Positions 9,318 to 16,475 of a stretch of 64,000 bases of DNA are shown here, in pieces. Below the pieces are notes generated by a model. The model had not been told where the DNA came from. It was given only the letters and a program-made list of their open reading frames with translations, and ran no database searches. The stretch comes from an uncultured Clostridia bacterium. GTDB lineage: Bacteria; Bacillota; Clostridia; Oscillospirales; Ruminococcaceae. The stretch spans positions 23,922-87,921 of the forward strand of contig CANRFM010000007.1 in NCBI GenBank assembly GCA_947629905.1, read 5' to 3'. Position 1 is the stretch's first letter. The number at the start of each line of letters is the position of its first letter. The position numbers were made by a program, and so were the translations under genes.

Positions 9318-12300
9318 ATGCTGGAACTCAAAGGCATTAAGAAGGATTACTTAGCGGGTGAAAATACCGTCCATGCCCTCAAGGGCATTGACCTGCAATT
9401 CCGCTCCGGGGAATTTGTCTCTATTTTAGGACCGTCCGGCTGCGGCAAGACGACCATGCTGAATATCATCGGCGGACTTGACCAGTACACGGAGGGCGAC
9501 CTCATCATCAACGGCAATTCTACCAAGAAATTCAAGGATAAGAACTGGGACACCTACCGCAATCACTCGATCGGCTTTGTGTTTCAGAGCTATAACCTCA
9601 TCCCGCACCAGACTGTGCTCCAGAATGTGGAACTTGCCCTGACACTTTCGGGCGTGAAGAAGTCCGAACGCCGGGAACGTGCGAAGAAAGCCCTCGAAGA
9701 AGTCGGACTGGGCGGACAGCTGCACAAGCGCCCGAGCGAAATGTCCGGCGGGCAGATGCAGCGTGTGGCAATTGCCCGTGCGCTGGTCAATAATCCGGAT
9801 ATTATTCTTGCCGATGAACCGACCGGTGCGCTGGATACGGAAACTTCCGTGCAGGTCATGGAGATCCTGAAAAAAATCGCCAGCGACCGCCTGATCATCA
9901 TGGTTACGCACAATCCGGAACTTGCGGAGAAGTATTCTACCCGTATCATCCGGATGCTGGACGGCGAGATCAAGAGCGACTCCATGCCCCTCACCGATGC
10001 AGAACGGGAAGCCGAAGCCGGAAAAGACAAGGCTGCCAATGAAGCCAACAGCAAAAAGAAGAAGCCCTCCATGTCCTTTGCGACAGCATTCGGGCTTTCC
10101 CTCAAGAACCTGTTCACGAAAAAGGGCAGGACGATGCTGACTTCCTTTGCAGGGAGTATCGGCATTATCGGCATTGCACTGGTGCTGTCCATTTCGCAGG
10201 GATTTCAGGCATATATCGATGCGGTACAGGAGGATACGCTTGCTTCCTACCCGATCACGATCGAGGCGACTACCATTGATCTGACAACGCTGATGCAGAC
10301 CTTCCTTGGCGTGAGCAATGACGAGGTGTCACACGGCAAGGATGCGGTCTTTGAAAAACCGGCTGTCTACGACCTGATGGAGTCCATGAACGATCTCGAA
10401 GCGACCGAGAACGATCTGCGTTCGTTTAAGGAATACATCGAAAAGGAACGTACCAGAGAGGGAAGCAGCCTGTCAAGTGCGCTTTCCGGCATTCAGTACG
10501 GCTACAACCTGAAACTACTGGTCTACACCAAGAACGTGGACGGCACGATCATCTGCTCCGACACGCAGGAATTATTGCAGGAACTGGTGAGCGAAAGCAT
10601 TGACATGGACATGAGCGCCATGGTGGATATGCGTGATTCCATGTTCGGGATATCGGAGTCGCAGTCCTCGAGTTTCGGGACACCGCCGCTGTGGCAGGAA
10701 ATGCTGCCCGGTGACAACGGCGCAGCCGTCAGCGACCTGCTGAAAAGCCAGTATGATGTGGTCTACGGCGACTGGGCGGACGATTACGATGAGGTCATGC
10801 TCGTTCTGGACGAGAACAATGAAATTGACGATGTGACACTGTATGCCCTTGGTCTGGAATCCAAGGAAGTGATGGATCAGATCATGGATGCGGCTGTAAA
10901 TCATACGAAACTGGATGACAAGGAGACGAAACAGTGGAGCTATGAGGAGATCTGCGGCATGGAATACCGTGTCGTGCTCAATTCCGACTGCTACACCTAT
11001 GAGGCGCTGACAGACACCTACTCCGATCTGCGGGACAGTGAGGCAGGGCTGAAGTACCTGTACGAAAACGCACTGCCCCTGAAAGTGACAGGCATTATCC
11101 GCCCGAACGAGGAGACGGAGTCTGCCATGTTGAGCGGTTCGATCGCCTACACTTCCAAGCTTATGTCTTATGTTGCGGAGCAGATGCAGGACTGCGAGGC
11201 TTTGCAGGCACAGGTCGAGGACGAGGACAGGGATATTTTCACGGGGCTGCCCTTTGAGGAGAGCACCGGAGACCTGACCAATGCCGAAAAGCAGGCGGCG
11301 TTCATTGACTTTGTGGACGACACCCCGAAAGCCATGAAGCCGGATCTGTATATCCAAATGCAGTCCATTCCGACCGAGGAACAGCTTGACGATATGACCG
11401 AGCAGGGGATGAAAGGCAAGACCCGTAAGGATATGGAGGAAGCCATGCTGCAAGCCCTGACTGAGCAAATGGGCATGGCAGAAGCCGATGTCAAGGACTA
11501 TGTTGCCGACATGGACGATGACGAACTGGAGGATGCATTCCGGGTAATGGTACAGGAACAGGCAAAGATGCAGTATGCCGCACAGGTGGCACAGCAGTTT
11601 GCGGAAGTGCCGGCAGAACAGGTGACTGCCATGTTGCAGGCAGAACTGGACGACCCCGACGAGGAACGCTTTGCCTCCTACTATGATGAGCTGCTGACAT
11701 TCTCTGAAAGCACCTATGAGGACAATCTTGCCAAACTGGGCGATGTCGATCTGGAAGAACCGGCAACGATCAACCTCTTTGCCTCTTCTTTTGAGAATAA
11801 GGATGTCATAGAGGATGTGATCGCCGATTACAATGAAACGGTAGACGAGGTGCATCAGATCACCTATACCGACTATATCGGGCTGATGATGAGCAGTATC
11901 ACGACCATCATCAATACCATTACGTATGTGCTGATCGCATTTGTTGCCATTTCGCTGATCGTTTCATCGATCATGATCGGTGTCATCACGCTGATCTCCG
12001 TGCAGGAGCGCACCAAGGAGATCGGTATTCTCCGGGCTATCGGCGCTTCCAAGCGTGACGTGTCGAGTATGTTCAATGCGGAAACGCTCATCATTGGCTT
12101 TACTTCGGGCTTATTGGGCGTACTGGTGACATATCTGATGTGCATCCCGATCAATCAGGTCATCCATGCGCTGACGGGTATTATGTCCCTGAATGCCGTA
12201 CTTCCGGTGAATGCGGCGATCATTCTGGTCTGCATCAGTATGGCGCTGACACTGATCGCTGGTATTATCCCTTCGAGAAGTGCTGCCAAGAAAGACCCTG

Positions 12301-12323
12301 TTGTGGCACTGCGTACAGAATAA
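9318..12323 (+). CDS. ABC transporter, ATPase fused to FtsX-type permease (MacB-like)
   Basis: 1001-aa fusion. The N-terminal ATPase has Walker A GPSGCGKT (38-45), signature SGGQ (143-146), Walker B ILADEPTGALD with D166/E167, and the switch histidine in MVTHNPE. After a charged linker (about 225-260) comes one TM near 275-298, then about 560 extracytoplasmic residues, then three C-terminal TMs with the FtsX/MacB motif VQERTKEIGILRAIGASKRDV. The family exports peptides, antibiotics or lipoproteins, or transmits mechanical signals to other proteins. The extracytoplasmic part is unusually long and acidic. A single gene carries both functions, so it likely works as a homodimer. AGGAGG at 9299-9304 is 13 bases from the ATG, slightly far. 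Substrate unknown. Confidence 0.85.
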   Translation: MLELKGIKKDYLAGENTVHALKGIDLQFRSGEFVSILGPSGCGKTTMLNIIGGLDQYTEGDLIINGNSTKKFKDKNWDTYRNHSIGFVFQSYNLIPHQTVLQNVELALTLSGVKKSERRERAKKALEEVGLGGQLHKRPSEMSGGQMQRVAIARALVNNPDIILADEPTGALDTETSVQVMEILKKIASDRLIIMVTHNPELAEKYSTRIIRMLDGEIKSDSMPLTDAEREAEAGKDKAANEANSKKKKPSMSFATAFGLSLKNLFTKKGRTMLTSFAGSIGIIGIALVLSISQGFQAYIDAVQEDTLASYPITIEATTIDLTTLMQTFLGVSNDEVSHGKDAVFEKPAVYDLMESMNDLEATENDLRSFKEYIEKERTREGSSLSSALSGIQYGYNLKLLVYTKNVDGTIICSDTQELLQELVSESIDMDMSAMVDMRDSMFGISESQSSSFGTPPLWQEMLPGDNGAAVSDLLKSQYDVVYGDWADDYDEVMLVLDENNEIDDVTLYALGLESKEVMDQIMDAAVNHTKLDDKETKQWSYEEICGMEYRVVLNSDCYTYEALTDTYSDLRDSEAGLKYLYENALPLKVTGIIRPNEETESAMLSGSIAYTSKLMSYVAEQMQDCEALQAQVEDEDRDIFTGLPFEESTGDLTNAEKQAAFIDFVDDTPKAMKPDLYIQMQSIPTEEQLDDMTEQGMKGKTRKDMEEAMLQALTEQMGMAEADVKDYVADMDDDELEDAFRVMVQEQAKMQYAAQVAQQFAEVPAEQVTAMLQAELDDPDEERFASYYDELLTFSESTYEDNLAKLGDVDLEEPATINLFASSFENKDVIEDVIADYNETVDEVHQITYTDYIGLMMSSITTIINTITYVLIAFVAISLIVSSIMIGVITLISVQERTKEIGILRAIGASKRDVSSMFNAETLIIGFTSGLLGVLVTYLMCIPINQVIHALTGIMSLNAVLPVNAAIILVCISMALTLIAGIIPSRSAAKKDPVVALRTE

Positions 12324-12326
12324 CGG

Positions 12327-12358
12327 AATGCCTCCCCGTCAGAAGCGGGGAGGCATTT
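12327..12358. terminator. Bidirectional terminator between convergent genes
   Basis: An 11-bp perfect stem (12327-12337 with 12347-12357), extended by one inner G-C pair, lies in the 38-bp gap between the ABC gene (+) and the membrane glycosyltransferase-like gene (-). T-runs are short on both strands. Confidence 0.75.
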
Positions 12359-12361
12359 GCG

Positions 12362-13879
12362 CTATCCGAAGATCACAAGCCCGTAGATCGTAAAGCTGAT
12401 CGCCATGAATACACCGTCCGCAGCCCCAAGCAGCTTGCGGACGAAGGCTTTTTCCCCGAGCCGTTTCATCCACATACCGAGGAAAAGCAAAGTCACGTAG
12501 ATTAGCGGCGTGGCATAACGGGCATTCTCCGTGCAGACCTGCGGATAGGCAAGGCAGAAGCCTGTATAGCTGATCAGTGTCACAAGGTAGGTGAGGAGGA
12601 GGGCTTGCTTTTCGGCAGTGAAAGTCCGGCAGCATTCCCGCACCATGGCGAAAAGTGCCGTTCCTGCCAGTATCACCTGCGCCCAGAACAGAAGATCTCC
12701 CAGTCCGGCAATGCGGGGGTAGTAGTCCGTATTGACAAATTCGTCAAATACTGCCGTTTTCAGCAGACCGATCAGGGGGTTGTATTCATTATAGGTCTGC
12801 CCGTCCGTGGTAAAGCAGTCGTAGATGTACCGGAACTGCTCCGGCGAAAAGTCGAGCAGTCTCTGCCAGACGGGGATAGCTCCCACATACTGTCCGCTGC
12901 TTTCTTCCAATGCCGGGATGTAGGTAAGCGGTACGCCCCATTTCACGAAGTTCCGCAGCCCCCACCCCAGTCCGAGGGGCAGACTGATGCAGCCGAACAG
13001 GGTGTATTGTTTCAGGAGCGAGCGAAGCTGCTGCCGGTTTTGTTTCAGGACGGTCAGGAATAGGACAGCAACAGCCGGCGCAGCCATCCATGCGGAAAGT
13101 TTTGCCAGCATCCCCAGCCCGACAGAAAAGCCAAGCGCTGTGATCGTCGAAAACTTCGGCTTATTGTACCACCGCAGGGCAAGCAGCAGGGTGACAAGCA
13201 TACACAGGATACTCAGCATATCATTGTTGATGCTGCCGGACAGGATGAGAAAGGCAGGATGCAGCGCCATAATGCCCATGGGCAGGGAAAAGGCAATGCC
13301 TTTGAGGTGAAAATGTTTCAGGAGCATACCAAATACTGCCAGCGCCGTGCACGAGTACACGAACGGCAGAACCTGCACGCTTTCGTACAATGCCGCTTCG
13401 GAAATGCCGGTCAGTTCCATCAGCTTCATCCAAACGGCAGAAAGGATGTAGTGCAGCGGCGGATGATAGAACTGCCACCGTTCCCGCACGTCAAAATCCG
13501 GCAGGTGTCCCTCCTGCCAAAGATAGCGGATATAGTCCGTGTGACCCCGGTTCAGGGAAAAGCGCTCCGCATCGTGCTGAAAATAGTAGTACGGTGCACG
13601 CAGAATATAGCCGAGCCGCAAAAAAGTGCCCATTCCCCACAGGAGTGCCCCATTTTGCCAGACGGACAGCGTTTTACGTATCATCCGGTACACCCACACG
13701 CACCCCAACAGCCAGCTCATACCCACAAATACCCACCCAGCAGCCATTTGCGGGTTGCCGGCAGGGAGCAGACTGCTCCCTGTGCCAAGTGCAAAGCTGA
13801 TGACAAAGGCAGCCCCGATCGGGCAGACACGGCATAGTTGATGCAGGAATTTCCCTATTTTTCGCAATTTTGACTTCAT
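12362..13879 (-). CDS. Polytopic membrane protein, GT-C glycosyltransferase-like
   Basis: 505-aa protein with roughly ten or more hydrophobic segments and a large first outer loop carrying acidic and histidine motifs (YYFQHDAERFS, then QFYHPPLHYILS). This pattern resembles PMT/ArnT-like GT-C enzymes, which move sugars from a polyprenyl-phosphate carrier outside the membrane. GGAGGAGG ends 8 bases before the ATG at 13879, so upstream in-frame starts are not preferred. It is alone on its strand, with a promoter at 13960-13988 and a terminator shared with the ABC gene. Acceptor and sugar are unknown; the family placement is from overall pattern, not a search. Confidence 0.65.
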   Translation of the reverse strand: MKSKLRKIGKFLHQLCRVCPIGAAFVISFALGTGSSLLPAGNPQMAAGWVFVGMSWLLGCVWVYRMIRKTLSVWQNGALLWGMGTFLRLGYILRAPYYYFQHDAERFSLNRGHTDYIRYLWQEGHLPDFDVRERWQFYHPPLHYILSAVWMKLMELTGISEAALYESVQVLPFVYSCTALAVFGMLLKHFHLKGIAFSLPMGIMALHPAFLILSGSINNDMLSILCMLVTLLLALRWYNKPKFSTITALGFSVGLGMLAKLSAWMAAPAVAVLFLTVLKQNRQQLRSLLKQYTLFGCISLPLGLGWGLRNFVKWGVPLTYIPALEESSGQYVGAIPVWQRLLDFSPEQFRYIYDCFTTDGQTYNEYNPLIGLLKTAVFDEFVNTDYYPRIAGLGDLLFWAQVILAGTALFAMVRECCRTFTAEKQALLLTYLVTLISYTGFCLAYPQVCTENARYATPLIYVTLLFLGMWMKRLGEKAFVRKLLGAADGVFMAISFTIYGLVIFG

Positions 13880-13959
13880 GAAAAATACCTCCTCCACAAT
13901 TCCCCACACTTGTCCACGATTTTCTACGATCTCCCACCAATTTTCAGATGTTTTTTTCT

Positions 13960-13988
13960 ATTGTACCATACAAATGGATAAAAAGCAA
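13960..13988 (-). promoter_or_regulatory. Promoter of the GT-C-like gene
   Basis: On the minus strand, TTGCTT (13983-13988), 17-bp spacer, TACAAT (13960-13965) with an extended TGG before the -10 box. One arm of an 11-bp inverted repeat (13972-13982) fills most of the spacer. Confidence 0.7.
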
Positions 13989-14027
13989 GACCTTGCCGGA
14001 ATTTGTCGGCTTTCCATTTATCCATTT
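13972..14027. repeat. 11-bp inverted repeat in the divergent intergenic region
   Basis: AAATGGATAAA (13972-13982) is the exact reverse complement of TTTATCCATTT (14017-14027), 34 bp apart. The left arm lies inside the minus-strand promoter. The 458-bp interval 13880-14337 holds no gene; besides this repeat and the two divergent promoters I see nothing else in it except a hairpin at 14294-14309. Confidence 0.6.
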
Positions 14028-14119
14028 TACATGATTTTTGGGAATTTTTGTATGACGGATTGTATGAAATCTATGAAAAGTAACTAAAAATTGGGGATGA
14101 ATTTAGTCTAAATGCTATA

Positions 14120-14148
14120 TTGCTATCTGCTGTGAAATATGGTATAAT
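14120..14148 (+). promoter_or_regulatory. Promoter of the dcw cluster
   Basis: TTGCTA (14120-14125), 17-bp spacer, TATAAT (14143-14148) with extended -10 TGG. The leader to the mraZ start is about 183 nt and contains a 6-bp hairpin with a GCGA tetraloop (14294-14309). No clear set of MraZ-type repeats was seen. Confidence 0.8.
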
Positions 14149-14337
14149 GAAATAGTGGAAGGCGTTGCTGTGCAATTTTTTGGTGGGGAATTTTCCCTAA
14201 CCGAAACGCCTATCAGAAAAAAGAGATACCGCACAGATATGCCTGACAGAACAAAGAGAGAACAGTAGAGCAAAAGAAAGGACGACACCCGCCGCTGCCG
14301 CGAGGCAGCACGGGAGCAGAACGGCAGGTGAGCAGCG

Positions 14338-14808
14338 GTGGAAGAAACGGAGATGCAGGTGCAGGCGCCGGAACAGACAGAAGAGTTTGGTCTTACAGGT
14401 ACATTCCGGCACAATCTCGATGCAAAGAACCGTATCAATTTCCCCGCTAAGCTCCGTGAACGATTTGGTAATACTTTCTGGATCGCACGTGGGACAAGCG
14501 GAAGCTTTCTGGCAGTGTATTCTGTGGAAGAGTGGAAGAATGTCATGCGGCAGATCCGCAGCATCACGGGAAAACAGGGCGAAAAACTGCGCCGCTGGAT
14601 CTGTTCGGGTGCGGTGGAAGTCACACCGGATAAGCAGGGCAGAGTCCTGATCCCTGCGCCCCTTTGCAATTATGCCCACCTGACAGATGAGGTCGTCATC
14701 GCAGGTGCGCTCACCAAGGTAGAGATCTGGAGCGCTGATCTGTGGGACGAGGATGATTCGAGCTTTGACCCGTCAGAAGCACCGCAGATCGAAGAGATCT
14801 GCCTGTAA
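14338..14808 (+). CDS. mraZ: Transcriptional regulator MraZ
   Basis: First gene of the dcw cluster. MraZ is an AbrB-like, ring-forming DNA-binding protein that in other bacteria represses its own cluster. Both halves of the repeat are visible: GTFRHNLDAKNRINFPAKLRE in the first and AVEVTPDKQGRVLIPAPL in the second. The start is uncertain: GTG 14338 has AGGTGA six bases upstream, while ATG 14353 has only a weak purine run. From GTG the protein is 156 aa, with about 15 residues before the usual start and a short acidic tail. Spacing to rsmH is 12 bp. Confidence 0.93.
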   Translation: MEETEMQVQAPEQTEEFGLTGTFRHNLDAKNRINFPAKLRERFGNTFWIARGTSGSFLAVYSVEEWKNVMRQIRSITGKQGEKLRRWICSGAVEVTPDKQGRVLIPAPLCNYAHLTDEVVIAGALTKVEIWSADLWDEDDSSFDPSEAPQIEEICL

Positions 14809-14820
14809 GGAGACGCTAAA

Positions 14821-15744
14821 ATGGAGTTTGCACACACACCTGTGCTTCTGCCGGAGACGCTTGCAGGGCTTGCTGTCCGTCCGGATGGCGTTTATGTGGA
14901 CGGAACAGTCGGCGGTGCAGGACACGCCCGGGAAATTGCCTCCCGTCTGGGAGAAAACGGGCTGCTGATCGGTCTTGACCGTGACCCGGATGCCGTGGCG
15001 GCAGCAGGGGAGCGCCTTGCGGGTTTCCCGGCAAAGGTGATACACGCCAATTATTCACAGATGCGGGCAGTGCTTGACAGGTTACATATTGAGAAAGTGG
15101 ACGGGGTATTGCTGGATTTAGGGGTATCTTCTCATCAGCTCGATGAAGCGGCACGTGGCTTTTCGTATCATGCGGATGCGCCGCTTGATATGCGCATGAG
15201 TCAGGAAGGCTTGAGCGCAAGGGAAATTGTCAACACATGGGATGCACAGCAGCTTGCGGATATTTTGCACCGATACGGTGAGGAACGTTTTGCAGGCAGC
15301 ATTGCGGCAAATATTGTCCGGCAAAGACAGGCTGCCCCCATCGAGACGACAGGACAGCTTGCGGAAATCGTGACATCTTCTGTTCCGCAGAAATACCGCA
15401 GGGACAAGAACCCGTGCAAAAAGACCTTTCAGGCGATCCGGATCGCCGTAAATGATGAATTCGGACATCTGAAACTGGGGCTGGAGGCAGCGTTTTCCTG
15501 CCTGAAGCCGGGCGGCAGGCTTGCGGTTATTACATTTCATTCACTGGAGGACAGGATCGTGAAGCAGCAGTTTGCTGCATGGTGCAGCGGCTGTACTTGT
15601 CCGCCGGATTTTCCGCAGTGTGTGTGCGGAAAAAAGCCGCAGGCAAGACTTGTCACCCGAAAGCCCGTTACGGCAGGGGAGGAGGAGCTTGCTCAGAACC
15701 GCCGCAGCCGCAGCGCAAAGCTCAGACTCTTGGAAAGGAGTTAG
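14821..15744 (+). CDS. rsmH: 16S rRNA (cytosine-1402-N4)-methyltransferase
   Basis: SAM-dependent N4-methyltransferase acting on C1402 of 16S rRNA, the usual second dcw gene. At 307 aa it has HTPVLLPETLAGL at the N-terminus, the SAM motif YVDGTVGGAGHA, VDGVLLDLGVSSHQLD, DMRM and the C-terminal FHSLEDRIVK. The next gene starts 7 bp after its stop, with that gene's ribosome site inside this gene's end. Confidence 0.96.
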   Translation: MEFAHTPVLLPETLAGLAVRPDGVYVDGTVGGAGHAREIASRLGENGLLIGLDRDPDAVAAAGERLAGFPAKVIHANYSQMRAVLDRLHIEKVDGVLLDLGVSSHQLDEAARGFSYHADAPLDMRMSQEGLSAREIVNTWDAQQLADILHRYGEERFAGSIAANIVRQRQAAPIETTGQLAEIVTSSVPQKYRRDKNPCKKTFQAIRIAVNDEFGHLKLGLEAAFSCLKPGGRLAVITFHSLEDRIVKQQFAAWCSGCTCPPDFPQCVCGKKPQARLVTRKPVTAGEEELAQNRRSRSAKLRLLERS

Positions 15745-15751
15745 TTTGTAT

Positions 15752-16228
15752 ATGGCTATTTATGAGCGTTCCGGCAGTACGTCACCGGCGCAGCCGTCGT
15801 CAGCGCCGCCCTCATATGAGCCGGATTACAATAGTGAGATCGAAATGGGCAAGAATCAGAACCGGAAAGGCTTTGCAGTCAAGCTGATCTTGTGTGTATT
15901 TATCGGTTTTGGTATGCTGGGTGCAGTGATCTACAGCAATGTGGAACTGCTGCAGATCAGCAACGAGATCACGCAGACCGAAAAGAATTACACCGACCTG
16001 CAAAGTGAAAATGTACGTATGCAGTCGGAGATCGCCAGCAATACTTCCAGCAAGAATATACAGGAATATGCGGAAAATGTGCTCGGCATGAATCCGCTGA
16101 ACCAGTCACAGGTCGAGTATGTGCAGATACAGACAAATGATGTGGTGGAGATCCCGGCAGAGGAACAGAATATTTTTGTCAGGATCAGGCTCTGGTTTGA
16201 AAGTTTTGTGGAATACCTCAGGGGCTGA
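15752..16228 (+). CDS. ftsL: FtsL-like division protein
   Basis: 158-aa single-pass membrane protein: a proline/serine-rich cytoplasmic tail (1-45), one TM near 50-70 (ILCVFIGFGMLGAVIY), then a coiled-coil extracytoplasmic segment (LQISNEITQTEKNYTDLQSE). Position between rsmH and the PBP and this topology are diagnostic of FtsL/DivIC-type proteins, which bridge FtsQ and the FtsW-PBP synthase; sequence alone is weakly conserved. ATG 15752 is chosen because AAAGGAG (15734-15740) precedes it; upstream in-frame sequence overlaps rsmH. A 247-bp gap with a terminator-like hairpin follows. Confidence 0.8.
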   Translation: MAIYERSGSTSPAQPSSAPPSYEPDYNSEIEMGKNQNRKGFAVKLILCVFIGFGMLGAVIYSNVELLQISNEITQTEKNYTDLQSENVRMQSEIASNTSSKNIQEYAENVLGMNPLNQSQVEYVQIQTNDVVEIPAEEQNIFVRIRLWFESFVEYLRG

Positions 16229-16389
16229 ACAGAATACATATAGAATGAGCTGAAAGGTGTTCCCGTTATCCAATGGCAGAAAGAAAAGAAGGAGACAAAA
16301 CGAGTGTGCAGGCAGTTCATCCGTCCGATACAGAAAAAGGCAAAGCCCGGACGGGTGACACTGCACCTGCAAAGAGGAACAAGCCGGAA

Positions 16390-16420
16390 CAGGCGGGCGG
16401 ACTTTCAGCCTGCCTGTTTT
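16390..16420 (+). terminator. Terminator-like hairpin between ftsL and the PBP gene
   Basis: CAGGCGGGC (16390-16398) pairs with GCCTGCCTG (16408-16416), eight Watson-Crick pairs and one G-U, with a 9-nt loop and TTTT directly after. It lies in the only sizeable gap of the dcw cluster before ftsZ (16229-16475) and could act as an attenuator. Confidence 0.6.
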
Positions 16421-16475
16421 CACTATCAGACCTCGCCGGATGCTGCGGGGAGGGCTGTTGTAAGGAGCTGATCAT

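Noticed and set aside
14017..14027. DnaA box (TTATCCATT)
   Set aside because: Only a partial match to TTATCCACA, isolated, and better explained as one arm of the inverted repeat; no origin genes nearby.
14150..14337. MraZ-binding repeats upstream of mraZ
   Set aside because: Several TGGGG-like words occur but not in the regular tandem spacing expected of MraZ boxes.
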